A stretch of DNA of 39,606 nt from Nitrospira japonica (lineage in GTDB: Bacteria; Nitrospirota; Thermodesulfovibrionia; Thermodesulfovibrionales; SM23-35): NCBI GenBank assembly GCA_020725385.1, contig DYFC01000058.1, positions 1-39,606 of the forward strand, in the 5' to 3' direction. The translations under genes were made by a program, and so were the position numbers. Below are positions 26,393 to 36,156 of this stretch, in pieces (position 1 is the first letter of the stretch; each line of letters starts with the position of its first letter). Under the pieces are notes generated by a model. The model had not been told where the DNA came from. It was given only the letters and a program-made list of their open reading frames with translations, and did not search any database.

Positions 26393-27484
26393 TTAAATAT
26401 ATTCGAGCAAATCTCCCCAGAAAATTTGAATATCTTTATTGATTTTATTTTCATTAGTTATGAGTTTCTGTATGTTGTTTATAGTATTATTGTCTTTTAA
26501 CATGAAAAAGTTCTCATTTTTGTGTAAACCTCTGATGCGCTGAAATGAAGCATTGAAACCATAGGATTCCGACATCTTAATAAAATCAGGTATCTGTGTA
26601 TAGTTAGAACGCATAACTGTCATATTTAGTGTTATTGATTTAAATTTATCTTTATTATCTCCGATAAGATTAAGACTTTTTATTATTGTCTCCCAATTTC
26701 CACCTTTGCGAATCTTTTCATAAGTATTTTTTTCGGTTGCATCTACAGATATAAGAAGGTTACCGAATTTTTGATGTTTTATCTTATCCCAGCATTCGGG
26801 TAAAAGTAAGCCATTTGTAATAATATCAAAACAAATTTCAGTATTTTTATTATTAAATAAAATTCTTTTCACATCCTGTCTGAAAAAAGGTTCGCCCATT
26901 CCTGTTAAAATAAGCTGTCTGGCAGATGTTATGCATGAAAGAATTTCTTTTTCAGCTTTTTCGATTAAATCAGGATGGTTTTTCTGATTTTTTCTGTCAC
27001 ACATAATACAGGAAAGGTTGCACCGGGTTGAGTTTGAAAGATTAAAAACTGTTGGAAGTGATTCAAGAACAACTTTCTTTTGGAGTATTTCTTCAATCAA
27101 CTTATGAGTAAGGAATTCCAAAGCCCAGAGATAATCATAAGAAATAGCATGGTTATCATAAATGTGCCGTGAAATTATAGGGCATATTTTGTTACAGATA
27201 TATCGCCATTCTCCATTGTATATTTTTTTTCTGATAAAGCGGGCTCTTTGACTGTTCCATATCTCTTTAATTGTTTTATTCTTGATATTTCCAATGGGAA
27301 ATTTTATCCAGCCCGGACAGCATGTATAAACATCTCCATTTGTTGTTATTTCAGCAAAATAAAATGGTTGAAGACATATAATGCTATTTTGAGCTAAAGT
27401 CTTTCCCCCTTTTTTTGATAAAAAGTTTAAATCCCTGTAACGACTGTATAAATATCTGGCAGTTCTATTCAATTCGATGAGCAT
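26393..27484 (-). CDS. Radical SAM protein with N-terminal SPASM-like domain
   Basis: Product of 363 residues. Radical SAM cluster cysteines are C155, C159 and C162 in TRCNLSCIMCDRK; the usual GGEP motif appears as LTGMGEPFF. In front, residues 37-101 carry five more cysteines (C37, C55, C56, C97, C101) within CLQPFYFAEITTNGDVYTCC and GNIKNKTIKEIWNS. This is a SPASM/twitch-like pattern that normally follows the radical SAM barrel. The chain therefore looks like a permuted SPASM-radical SAM architecture, probably holding an auxiliary iron-sulfur cluster. The substrate is unknown; two bases behind a giant glycosyltransferase, it may modify a surface glycan or its carrier peptide. Confidence 0.85.
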   Translation of the reverse strand: MLIELNRTARYLYSRYRDLNFLSKKGGKTLAQNSIICLQPFYFAEITTNGDVYTCCPGWIKFPIGNIKNKTIKEIWNSQRARFIRKKIYNGEWRYICNKICPIISRHIYDNHAISYDYLWALEFLTHKLIEEILQKKVVLESLPTVFNLSNSTRCNLSCIMCDRKNQKNHPDLIEKAEKEILSCITSARQLILTGMGEPFFRQDVKRILFNNKNTEICFDIITNGLLLPECWDKIKHQKFGNLLISVDATEKNTYEKIRKGGNWETIIKSLNLIGDNKDKFKSITLNMTVMRSNYTQIPDFIKMSESYGFNASFQRIRGLHKNENFFMLKDNNTINNIQKLITNENKINKDIQIFWGDLLEYI

Positions 27485-27486
27485 TT

Positions 27487-29931
27487 CTAAACATATGATT
27501 CAAGAATTCTAAAAGCTTCTTCTTTTGAAAGGTGGGGGGATTTTGATAAATAGTTCATCATTGCTTTATTTGCTTCATCATAATTGTAATTCATCACCGG
27601 TTTTCTTAAACTATGTTCAACAGGAACAGCATCAATAATTCCCATTCGTAACCCCATTTTTTCTATAAAACATGGCCATACAAAGTCGTATCCCCATCCC
27701 ATAAATGAACTTTCATCAAATGGTAGAAGAACGGGGAATGCATCTTTTCTTACTGAAAAAACAGGCCCTATTTCAACAAATCTTGTTCTCCGCGCAGTAA
27801 TACCATCTAATTGTTCTACAAAAGGATGGTCTATAAAGCTGTTATGTGTACGGGCAGGTTGTGCAAGTGCAAAATCATATTTTTCGTTCAATTCAAGGTA
27901 TCTGTCCAAAAAATTATCGACAAGTTTTATATCATCATCGCAAAATAAAATATAATCATATTGATGAAGTTTTACCTGTGAAAGAATTTTATTAAGGAGA
28001 ACAAATTTGGGTTCTGATTTATCCTGTTTCATGAAAGTAACTGATTCTACTTTTTTTGAAGGTGGTTCGCCGAATAGAGCAATCCATTTTTGCTCAACAT
28101 TATAATTTTCTGACCTATTTAACACCTCGACAATATGCTCAATGGTATTTTTTTGATTGGCAAGATATACTCCTGTGACAAGAACTTTTTTCTTTTCATT
28201 GAATTCATGAGAATCCTTAACTGAAACTGAAATTTCGGATACTTCTGTTTGTGTGCCTGGATTAGAAGGTTGGTAAATATTAGTATTTTTATTGATTTCA
28301 GGGGTAATAGGTGTATTTTCAATAGCTTCTTTATTCAGGGTATTTTTCAAGAAAATATTAATTATTTTATGCCCTACTCTTTTAACAATTGAACGCCTTC
28401 TAGTATAAGGTGGCAGAATTTTATCTCTGATTTTGTAATAAAACATCAGACCTTTCCAGCCGTTTGAATTAAATATACGGGATAATTCTTCATCTTTTTT
28501 CTTTAGTATATTCTGTAATTCGTTCTTGGTTGATTCGATTTGTCCTATGTATGTATTTTTACTTTGAATTTGTTCTTCGAGTCTTGAAATAAAAGCATCC
28601 TTTTCGAGAATAGCTCTTTTGAGGTCTATTCTTTTCATATCCATTTCATCGATTGCATGTTTGAGTCCATTAATTTGTATCTCAAGCTCTATATTTTCCT
28701 GCTCTTTCTTTTTTATTGTTTCAACATTTTGATGTACTGTATTTTCAAGAAGATTTACTTTTTCTGATAATTCTTTGATAAAATCTTTAGCTTCCTTAAC
28801 CTCTGTTTCAAGTCCTCTAATTTTTCCCTCAGCGTTTAAAAGAGAAGTATTTCTTTCTTCCAATTCGTGGCGGAGATTATTTAATTCAGTCTCTTTTTCT
28901 TTATTTATATTTTCAAGAGTAATAGCATATTTTTGGGTATCTTCAAGCTTTTTATTCAATTCGTTCATTAAGTTATTTTTATCTTCAATAATTCTTTGTA
29001 TTTCTTTAATTTTTGAATTACTTAAAGATAAGGATTCTTCAAGATTTTTTATTTTATCCTGTCCTGCGATTAATTCTTGTTCGAGTTTCATTGTTTTATC
29101 ACGGGATTCTTTAATCCTGAAATCGAGCAATTTTATGTGATTTTCTTTTTCGGAAAGCATCCTTCTGTTTTGAACCAGCCTCATAATTATTTTTGAAGAA
29201 TATTTATTTTTGTGCTTTAGAATAATCTGATTGTGATAGGCTTCTACTTTGTTAAATAATAAAGGTGATTGAGATATTTGAAGACTTCTACTCCATTGGA
29301 TATAATCAGCCGTTATTTTCGGGATATGATAGAAGGGATATTTTTCACCTATTCTAAGTAGTAAGTCCCAATCTTCATATAATTCAAAGTTTTCGTCGAA
29401 TCCCTGAAATAGTCTTAATATTTCACTGCGGAACATAATGCAAATTAACGGGATATAATTATCAATGAGAAGTTCTTCATAAGAGAAGTCTTTTGAAGTA
29501 AATAATCTTTTTTCAAGCTCGGAAATTTTTTCTTCTTCATAATTATAGTCCTTATATACAATATTGGCATCTGTATATGCAGCTTTATAATCAAATTCCT
29601 CAAGTACGGTTAATAAAACACTTATATGATTTCTATAAAATATGTCATCATCGTCAAGAAAACAGATATATTCTCCTCTGGAAACTTTAATACCCATATT
29701 TCCTGCATGTGCTCTTCCTGTATTCCTCTCTAGTTTTTGGTAATTAAGAGTAACATCCCCTAAAATATTGCTAAGTGCATTTATATCAATATCCAATCCT
29801 CCATCATTTATTAAAACAACTTCAAGAGGGCGATAATTCTGGTCAGCGATACTTTGTATTGCCTTTTTTAAAAGGATAGGTCTATCTTTTGTTCTTACTA
29901 TTACGGAAACAAGAGGTTTTTGTTTTTCCAT
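27487..29931 (-). CDS. Modular glycosyltransferase: GT2, coiled coil, second GT-like domain
   Basis: Very large protein, 814 residues. An N-terminal GT2 domain (about 1-230: SVIVRTKDRPILLKKAIQSI, ICFLDDDDIFY, metal-binding DDDD) comes first. A long coiled coil (about 245-490, rich in Glu/Lys/Leu) follows, then a linker motif NSNGWKGLMFYYKIRDKILP with TRRR (about 490-512). The C-terminal domain (about 580-814: YDYILFCDDDIKLVDNF, MGWGYDFVWPCF) looks like a second GT-A domain with its own DDD site. Two nucleotide-sugar sites on a coiled-coil ruler would suit synthesis of a polymer or disaccharide repeat; that is inference. It is a paralogue of the next gene upstream in its first two modules. Confidence 0.82.
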   Translation of the reverse strand: MEKQKPLVSVIVRTKDRPILLKKAIQSIADQNYRPLEVVLINDGGLDIDINALSNILGDVTLNYQKLERNTGRAHAGNMGIKVSRGEYICFLDDDDIFYRNHISVLLTVLEEFDYKAAYTDANIVYKDYNYEEEKISELEKRLFTSKDFSYEELLIDNYIPLICIMFRSEILRLFQGFDENFELYEDWDLLLRIGEKYPFYHIPKITADYIQWSRSLQISQSPLLFNKVEAYHNQIILKHKNKYSSKIIMRLVQNRRMLSEKENHIKLLDFRIKESRDKTMKLEQELIAGQDKIKNLEESLSLSNSKIKEIQRIIEDKNNLMNELNKKLEDTQKYAITLENINKEKETELNNLRHELEERNTSLLNAEGKIRGLETEVKEAKDFIKELSEKVNLLENTVHQNVETIKKKEQENIELEIQINGLKHAIDEMDMKRIDLKRAILEKDAFISRLEEQIQSKNTYIGQIESTKNELQNILKKKDEELSRIFNSNGWKGLMFYYKIRDKILPPYTRRRSIVKRVGHKIINIFLKNTLNKEAIENTPITPEINKNTNIYQPSNPGTQTEVSEISVSVKDSHEFNEKKKVLVTGVYLANQKNTIEHIVEVLNRSENYNVEQKWIALFGEPPSKKVESVTFMKQDKSEPKFVLLNKILSQVKLHQYDYILFCDDDIKLVDNFLDRYLELNEKYDFALAQPARTHNSFIDHPFVEQLDGITARRTRFVEIGPVFSVRKDAFPVLLPFDESSFMGWGYDFVWPCFIEKMGLRMGIIDAVPVEHSLRKPVMNYNYDEANKAMMNYLSKSPHLSKEEAFRILESYV

Positions 29932-29939
29932 ATTTAAAA

Positions 29940-32315
29940 TTACCGGTTATATTGAAATGCAGAAAAATCGGTTTTTGTATTCAATGAAAGTTTTAAAGAA
30001 GCAAATATCTCTGCAATTTTTCTGCTTAGAGTTTCTTTTGAATAATTCTTTTCAATATGCTCAATAGAATTATTTGAAATAATATTCCAGAGATTCTCGT
30101 CAGAGTATAGCTTTATAACAGCTTCTGCAAAATCAACGGGATTATCTGCTATCAATGAATTTAATTTATTTTTGAGACCTATTCCTTCTGCTCCGATTGT
30201 TGTTGTAACAACAGGAAGCCCGTATGCCATGCTTTGTCCTATCTTCCCTTTCATGCCTGCTCCGTAACGAAGTGGAGCAACGAACACGCGGCAATTTTCA
30301 AAATATGGAGATACATCTTTAACATATCCCGTTACTTTTATTGATTCTGATTCAAGTCTGAGAATAGACTCGAGCGGGTCGCTTCCAACGACATAGAATT
30401 TAATGTCAGGGATTTCCTTCTTAATAAAGGGGAAAACTTCTTTAACAAAAAATAAGACAGCATCCTCATTTGGCTGATGCAAGAAACTCCCGATAAACAT
30501 TATATCCTTCCTGGCTTTGAAATCATTCTTCCTTCTATGAATTTCGTGTATATTTGGTAAGACCTCTACATGTAAGGAAGGCTCCTCGTTAAGAAGGAAC
30601 TCTTTTTCATCTTTTGTTACAGTGAAAACAACATCCGAGCAGGAAGAATTAAAGAGTTCCATAGATTTATAATACTTTGCCTTTTCAAAGAGTTCTCTGT
30701 CATTGTTAACTGATGCAGCCCTTTCAAATCTAAGCCAGTGGAGATCAACTGTATCATAAGCGATTATGCTATTTATAGCATAAGCCCTGACAAGAGGAAG
30801 GTACTTGAATGTTTGTTCGGGCCTTGAGATTATAACAAAACTGAAAATATATCCGTTTTCTTCAAAATATTTCTGGATATCCAGTTCTCCAGAAAGAACC
30901 TGAATGCCCATACTTTCAAGCTCGCTTGAATAAGGTTCACTTCTTTGAAGATCATCAGGCAAAAAAGTGATTTTATATCCCAAATCGCTAAGAATACTTA
31001 AAAAAGAAAACATCCGTAATGAGCCGGAATCTTTGTCATATGTAGGAACAAACCTGTCAATAACGAGCACCTTATTGTCTTCATTAATTAGACCATGATA
31101 TTCAGTACGATGAAATATATTTTGATTGTAATAATTGAAATCGCCTGGATGTGTTTTATATCCTGAATTAGACGGAATATTAAGAGATGTTTTGCGTATA
31201 ACTTTACTTTTAATTGTATCAGGTTCAAGTATTTTGTATTGTTTTAAGAATCTGCTGATATTATGTTTGTTTAGCCCTGTTACAAACTGTCCGGGATTGC
31301 TTCCAGCAATCATTAGCAAGTCATAGAAAAGCCTTCTTTTAGTATTATCCGGGAAAATTTTGTCCCTGAATTTGTAGTAAGAACTCAATATCTTCCAGCC
31401 TCTTGACCCGGTAATCTGATCGAGAGTATTTATACTTCGGTTTAGTGAATTTTTGATATTAGAAATCTCAATTTCTTTTTCTTTGATTATTTTTTCAAGT
31501 GTTGAAATATATGCATCAGCACCATTTTCATATACAAGCCTCATTTTCCTTGCAAGCTGTATAAAGTCCATTATGACATCTACTGTGAATTTATCTTTGT
31601 GCTTGTTTATTATCTGGCGATGGGCTATTCGAGCTCTTACTGCAAATTCCGGAGAATGAGCTACTTGTTGTGTCCCGCTCCATTGTATATAATCAGCAGT
31701 AATTTCCTTAACATGATAAAAGGGAAATTTTTCAGCAATACGTATAAGAAGGTCCCAATCTTCATAAATGTCGAAACTTTCATCAAACCCGCTGCTGTAA
31801 TTAAAAACTTCCTTAGAAAACATGAGACACATCAAAGGTATGTAATTATCGAGCAAAAGGTCACTATACGAAAAATCTTTGGATGAAAAAACTTTTTTGT
31901 AAATCCTTTCACCATCTCCACCTTTAATTGAATTGCCATGATAAACAATATTTGCATCAGAATAAACAACTTTAAAATTGTATTTCATTATTGCATCAGT
32001 TAATATTGATAGATGTTCGGGATGTAATTCGTCATCATCGTCAAGAAAACCGACATAATCTCCTTTAATATTTTCCAGCCCGACATTTCCTGCGTGAGAT
32101 CTTCCGGTATTTTCTTCAAGCCTGATATAATTCAAAGAAACATCCCCGAGTATTGAAATTAATTCATTAACTTCTAAATCACACCCTCCGTCATTGACAA
32201 GCACGACTTCTAATGGTCTATATGTTTGGTTGGCGATACTCTGTAATGCTTTTTTCAGAAGCTTGGGTCTATCTTTAGTTCTTACTATTATTGAGACTAA
32301 TGGATTGTTATTCAT
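29940..32315 (-). CDS. Modular glycosyltransferase: GT2 plus GT4
   Basis: Product of 791 residues. The N-terminal GT2 domain (about 1-225; SIIVRTKDRPKLLKKALQSI, VGFLDDDDELHPEH) closely resembles that of the following gene. A short coiled coil (about 255-290) and the linker motif GSRGWKILSSYYKFRDKIFP with TKRR come next. The C-terminal half (about 414-775) is a GT-B/GT4 transferase: KVLVIDRFVPTYDKDSGSLR, then IMFIGSFLHQPNEDAVLFF and APLRYGAGMKGKIGQSMAYG. The protein thus joins an inverting and a retaining transferase. It is the first gene of this three-gene minus-strand cluster; AGGTG precedes ATG 32315. Acceptor and product are unknown. Confidence 0.85.
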   Translation of the reverse strand: MNNNPLVSIIVRTKDRPKLLKKALQSIANQTYRPLEVVLVNDGGCDLEVNELISILGDVSLNYIRLEENTGRSHAGNVGLENIKGDYVGFLDDDDELHPEHLSILTDAIMKYNFKVVYSDANIVYHGNSIKGGDGERIYKKVFSSKDFSYSDLLLDNYIPLMCLMFSKEVFNYSSGFDESFDIYEDWDLLIRIAEKFPFYHVKEITADYIQWSGTQQVAHSPEFAVRARIAHRQIINKHKDKFTVDVIMDFIQLARKMRLVYENGADAYISTLEKIIKEKEIEISNIKNSLNRSINTLDQITGSRGWKILSSYYKFRDKIFPDNTKRRLFYDLLMIAGSNPGQFVTGLNKHNISRFLKQYKILEPDTIKSKVIRKTSLNIPSNSGYKTHPGDFNYYNQNIFHRTEYHGLINEDNKVLVIDRFVPTYDKDSGSLRMFSFLSILSDLGYKITFLPDDLQRSEPYSSELESMGIQVLSGELDIQKYFEENGYIFSFVIISRPEQTFKYLPLVRAYAINSIIAYDTVDLHWLRFERAASVNNDRELFEKAKYYKSMELFNSSCSDVVFTVTKDEKEFLLNEEPSLHVEVLPNIHEIHRRKNDFKARKDIMFIGSFLHQPNEDAVLFFVKEVFPFIKKEIPDIKFYVVGSDPLESILRLESESIKVTGYVKDVSPYFENCRVFVAPLRYGAGMKGKIGQSMAYGLPVVTTTIGAEGIGLKNKLNSLIADNPVDFAEAVIKLYSDENLWNIISNNSIEHIEKNYSKETLSRKIAEIFASLKLSLNTKTDFSAFQYNR

Positions 32316-32380
32316 TAAAACACCTTATTAAATTATTAAGAATATATAAACAGACATACACTTTATTATGTTTTATGCAC

Positions 32381-32386
32381 TATAAT
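32381..32386 (+). promoter_or_regulatory. Possible -10 box upstream of gatA
   Basis: TATAAT lies 36 bases before the gatA ATG in the 106-base divergent gap. No good -35 stands 16-18 bases upstream, so this is only a candidate. Confidence 0.3.
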
Positions 32387-32421
32387 AACAGTATCTAAAT
32401 TAACCTTTCAAGGACGGTGCT

Positions 32422-33888
32422 ATGTCATCATTGAATATGCTTACTATTTCAGAGGCGCAGAATTTGCTTCGTAAGAAGGAAATATCTGTTATAGATATTT
32501 TAGAAGCAGTTTTCTGGAGAATAGATTCTGTTGAAGAGAAAGTAAAAGCTTTTATTACTATAAACAAAGAAAATTCACTAACGGTAGCAAAAGATGCCCA
32601 GAAAAAGATTGATTCCATCGGGTCAAATGACAATATTTCTTTGCTCGGGATACCAATTGCTGTTAAAGACAATATCTGTACGAAAGGTATTCTTACAACC
32701 TGTGCTTCTAAGATACTATACAATTTTATTCCGCCGTATGAATCAACGGTGACGATGCGGTTAAAAAACAAGGGCTATATTTTAGTTGGTAAAACAAATT
32801 TGGATGAATTTGCAATGGGTTCATCTACAGAGAATTCAGGTTTTCAAACGACGCTGAATCCATGGGATTTAGAAAGGGTTCCGGGAGGTTCAAGTGGCGG
32901 CTCTGCTGCTGCGGTAGCTGCTGATGAATGTATCGCTGCTCTCGGTTCGGATACAGGAGGCTCTATCAGACAACCTGCAAGTTTTTGTGGCGTTGTAGGA
33001 TTGAAACCAACTTATGGCAGGGTCTCACGTTTTGGACTTGTTGCTTATGCTTCTTCTCTTGACCAAATTGGTCCGATTACAAAAAATGTGAGAGATTCAG
33101 CGATACTTTTAAAGATAATATCAGGTCATGATCCATATGATTCCACTTCTGCTCCTATTAATGTCCCTGATTTTACAGAATGTCTTGAAAAGGATATAAA
33201 AGGGTTAAAAATTGGAATACCAAAAGAATATTTCATAGAAGGAATGGATAAAGAAATTGAAAATACAATATTTCAAGCTATAAAACTTCTTGAATCTTTA
33301 GGAGCGATTCCTGTTGAAATTTCTTTGCCGCATACTGAATATGCAGTCGCTACATATTATATTCTTGCGACATCCGAGGCTTCATCAAATCTCGCGAGAT
33401 ACGACGGCGTTAAATACGGACTAAGAGCAGTAGGCAAAGACCTTATGGATATGTATTTAACAACAAGAGCACAGGGATTCGGGGCAGAGGTTAAAAGAAG
33501 GATTATGCTTGGCACTTATGCTCTATCCTCGGGTTATTACGAAGCTTATTATAGAAAAGCCCAACAGGTGAGGACTTTAATTAAGAAAGATTTTGAAGAT
33601 GCTTTTAACAAAGTCGATATCATCGTTACTCCAACTTCACCTACGCCACCGTTTAAAGCAGGTGAGAAAACACAGGACCCGCTTCAGATGTATTTAACCG
33701 ATATATATACAATATCCATGAACCTTGCGGGAGTACCTGCAATTTCTATTCCTTGTGGTTTTACTTCAAACAATCTACCTGTTGGAATACAATTTATTGG
33801 AAAACATTTTGACGAAGAATCAATTCTTAAAATTGCATATGCTTATGAACAATCAACAGACTGGCACAGGAGGAAACCAGCGCTATGA
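32422..33888 (+). CDS. gatA: Asp-tRNA(Asn)/Glu-tRNA(Gln) amidotransferase subunit A
   Basis: Amidase subunit that releases ammonia from glutamine for tRNA-bound Asp/Glu amidation. The Ser-cisSer-Lys triad is visible: Lys82 (PIAVKDN), Ser157 (PGGSSGGS) and Ser181 ([10 protein letters not shown]), with the same spacing as in the structurally known enzyme. The 488-residue length is normal. AAGGA precedes ATG 32422. It overlaps gatB as ATGA. gatC, often next to gatA, is not in the window and must be elsewhere. Confidence 0.97.
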   Translation: MSSLNMLTISEAQNLLRKKEISVIDILEAVFWRIDSVEEKVKAFITINKENSLTVAKDAQKKIDSIGSNDNISLLGIPIAVKDNICTKGILTTCASKILYNFIPPYESTVTMRLKNKGYILVGKTNLDEFAMGSSTENSGFQTTLNPWDLERVPGGSSGGSAAAVAADECIAALGSDTGGSIRQPASFCGVVGLKPTYGRVSRFGLVAYASSLDQIGPITKNVRDSAILLKIISGHDPYDSTSAPINVPDFTECLEKDIKGLKIGIPKEYFIEGMDKEIENTIFQAIKLLESLGAIPVEISLPHTEYAVATYYILATSEASSNLARYDGVKYGLRAVGKDLMDMYLTTRAQGFGAEVKRRIMLGTYALSSGYYEAYYRKAQQVRTLIKKDFEDAFNKVDIIVTPTSPTPPFKAGEKTQDPLQMYLTDIYTISMNLAGVPAISIPCGFTSNNLPVGIQFIGKHFDEESILKIAYAYEQSTDWHRRKPAL

Positions 33889-35321
33889 AATATGAAGCGG
33901 TTATAGGTCTTGAAGTACATGCACAGATGCTTACCGATACAAAAATTTTCTGTGGTTGTTCAACAAAATTTGGTGCAGAGCCTAATTCTCAAACATGTCC
34001 TGTTTGTATTGGCATGCCCGGTGTTTTACCTGTTTTAAATAAAAAAGCTCTTGAATTTGCTGTTAAAACAGGACTTGCAACAAATTGTCAGATTTCGAAA
34101 TTAAGCAGATTTGCCCGGAAAAATTATTTTTATCCAGACCTTCCAAAAGGCTATCAAATAAGCCAGTATGAACTTCCCATATGCGAGCATGGATATATTG
34201 AAATCGTTTCAGATGGAAATACAAAAAAAATTGGAATTACAAGAATACATATGGAAGAAGACGCGGGTAAAAATATCCATGAGTCCTCTTCAGGTGGCGG
34301 TTCTTTTAGTTTTGTTGATTTAAATAGAGCCGGGGTTCCTCTAATGGAAATAGTTTCAGAACCTGATATAAGTACTCCATCCGAGGCTGTTGAATATATG
34401 AAAAAACTAAGGGCAATTCTTAGATACTTGAATGTCTGTGACGGAAATATGGAACAGGGCTCTTTAAGATGTGATGCCAATGTATCGATTAGACTCAAGG
34501 GTGAAAAAGAACTTGGAACTAAGGTTGAAATTAAGAATATTAATTCATTTAAATTTGTTGAGAAAGCTCTTGAGTATGAAATAAAAAGACAGATTAAGGT
34601 TATTGAAGATGGTGGAAGAATAATTCAGGAAACAAGATTGTGGGATTCTAACAAAGGCATTACAGAATCAATGAGGGGAAAGGAAGAAGCTCATGATTAC
34701 AGGTATTTCCCCGAGCCCGACCTGGTTCCGATTACAATTAATGAGGAGTGGCTTAACAAAATCAAACAGTCACTTCCTGAATTGCCTGATACTAAAAGAG
34801 AACGTTTTATTAAAGAGCATGGAATTTCTGATACAGATGCTGAACTACTGACTTCTGAAATGTCTCTTGCTGACTGGTTTGAAGATGCTATTACTTCAGG
34901 CGGAAATCCAAAATTAGTTGCAAACTGGGTAAAAGGCGATTTGCTCAGGATTTTAAATGAAGAGAATAAAACAATCGAACAATGTCCGGTTAAGCCTTCT
35001 CAACTTGCAGATATGCTAAAACTTATCGAAAATGGAACTATAAGCGGAAAGATAGCAAAAACAGTTTTTGAAGAAATATATAAAACAGGCAAAAATGCCG
35101 ATGTAATTGTAAAGGAAAAAGGATTGGTTCAGATTACCAGTACCGATGAGATTGAAAAAGCAGTTGATGAAGTACTATTAAAAAATCCCGGAGAAGTTGA
35201 AAGATATAGAAGTGGAGATAAAAAACTTCTTGGTTTTTTTGTCGGTCAGATTATGAAGATTACAAAAGGCAAAGCGAATCCTCAACTCGTAAATGAAATT
35301 TTAAATAAAAAGCTTTCGTAA
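33885..35321 (+). CDS. gatB: Asp-tRNA(Asn)/Glu-tRNA(Gln) amidotransferase subunit B
   Basis: Kinase/transamidase subunit that activates the carboxyl of misacylated tRNA and passes ammonia to it. The N-terminus [19 protein letters not shown] and the second cysteine pair [10 protein letters not shown] form the zinc site. [16 protein letters not shown] and the [20 protein letters not shown] region are typical. The C-terminal helical and YqeY-like tail domains (about 325-478) complete a normal 478-residue protein. It is co-translated with gatA. It is the last gene before a bidirectional hairpin. Confidence 0.97.
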   Translation: MKYEAVIGLEVHAQMLTDTKIFCGCSTKFGAEPNSQTCPVCIGMPGVLPVLNKKALEFAVKTGLATNCQISKLSRFARKNYFYPDLPKGYQISQYELPICEHGYIEIVSDGNTKKIGITRIHMEEDAGKNIHESSSGGGSFSFVDLNRAGVPLMEIVSEPDISTPSEAVEYMKKLRAILRYLNVCDGNMEQGSLRCDANVSIRLKGEKELGTKVEIKNINSFKFVEKALEYEIKRQIKVIEDGGRIIQETRLWDSNKGITESMRGKEEAHDYRYFPEPDLVPITINEEWLNKIKQSLPELPDTKRERFIKEHGISDTDAELLTSEMSLADWFEDAITSGGNPKLVANWVKGDLLRILNEENKTIEQCPVKPSQLADMLKLIENGTISGKIAKTVFEEIYKTGKNADVIVKEKGLVQITSTDEIEKAVDEVLLKNPGEVERYRSGDKKLLGFFVGQIMKITKGKANPQLVNEILNKKLS

Positions 35322-35328
35322 TAGAAAA

Positions 35329-35361
35329 GGCATGTGCCATGAAGGTGGGATGGCACATGCC
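35329..35361. terminator. Hairpin between convergent gatB and hydrolase genes
   Basis: A perfect 12-bp inverted repeat (35329-35340 GGCATGTGCCAT, 35350-35361 ATGGCACATGCC, nine-base loop) lies between two convergent genes. On the minus strand it runs into TTTTC, so it best serves the hydrolase gene. On the plus strand it is followed by A rather than T. Confidence 0.65.
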
Positions 35362-35390
35362 AAAAAATATTGAGAGAGAGGGAGGTGTTG

Positions 35391-35990
35391 CTATTGAACC
35401 GAGTTTAGAAACTCGTTATGGTCCATTACTTTACCGAGCATAGGGAAAATATTCTGCTCGGCATATTCCTGCCACGATTGTGATCTACAACCCGTACAAT
35501 CTTTAATAATAATAACTTCATAACCGGCATCGTATCCTGCACGGGCTGTTGATTCAACACAAACATTTGTAAGTAGCCCTGCTACCCCGATTGTCTTAAC
35601 TCCTTTTTCTTTCAGAAATCCATCAAGATTTGTATGACCAAAACAACTTAAGCCTGTTTTTCCTTCAACTACTTGAAGATAACCTGAAAAAGGCTTTAAT
35701 TCATCTATAACATCAGCACCTTTTGTGCCTTTCATGAAGGCTCCTATTTCTTTGATGTTTTTTAGAATTCCAACAGGGTTTTGAAGTTCCGGATAACCCG
35801 GAGTAAATACAATTGATGCAATATAAGCAGGAATTCCTTTTTTCTGAGCACGGGTTAAAAGGTCAACGGTATTTGGAATTATTTTGTTTGATGCGAGCAT
35901 GTCTTTAATAAGTGCATGTAATTTACCATCGGGTGAACAAAACTCATTCTGATACCCGGTTAATACTAATGCGACTTCATTTGCCTTCAT
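35391..35990 (-). CDS. Isochorismatase-family cysteine hydrolase, atypical active site
   Basis: Product of 199 residues with the isochorismatase/nicotinamidase fold. The nucleophile Cys144 sits in the conserved TNVCVESTAR, and the catalytic lysine is in VEGKTGLSCF (near 110). The third catalytic residue, Asp of the usual (I/V)DxQN, is replaced: the strand reads LVLTGYQNEF, with Gly12 where Asp belongs. Some subfamilies have Glu at this site; Gly is less expected. Activity is therefore doubtful or uses another base. AAGGAGG lies six bases before the ATG. It stands alone, divergent from the hybrid kinase. Confidence 0.85.
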   Translation of the reverse strand: MKANEVALVLTGYQNEFCSPDGKLHALIKDMLASNKIIPNTVDLLTRAQKKGIPAYIASIVFTPGYPELQNPVGILKNIKEIGAFMKGTKGADVIDELKPFSGYLQVVEGKTGLSCFGHTNLDGFLKEKGVKTIGVAGLLTNVCVESTARAGYDAGYEVIIIKDCTGCRSQSWQEYAEQNIFPMLGKVMDHNEFLNSVQ

Positions 35991-36046
35991 TTTTTCCTCC
36001 TTTTGGGGCAGTTTTTTTAGCTGCCGGTTTTAAAAATAATAGTTTT

Positions 36047-36075
36047 AAAATAATAACCAACTATAATTAAAGCAA
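36047..36075 (-). promoter_or_regulatory. Candidate promoter of the isochorismatase-family gene
   Basis: On the minus strand TTGCTT (36075-36070), a 17-base spacer and TATTTT (36052-36047). The -35 is weak, but the -10 equals that of the LysM and speD promoters. Confidence 0.3.
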
Positions 36076-36156
36076 GTACAATGCCATGATTGCGATTTTT
36101 TTCATTTATAGATTTGATAAGGATTTATTTCATTTTAATTAAAGAAAATGATTTTC

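Noticed and set aside
28775..29140. Plus-strand Ser/Phe-rich frame opposite the coiled coil
   Set aside because: Antisense of Glu/Lys/Leu coiled-coil codons always gives such a Phe/Ser-rich frame.
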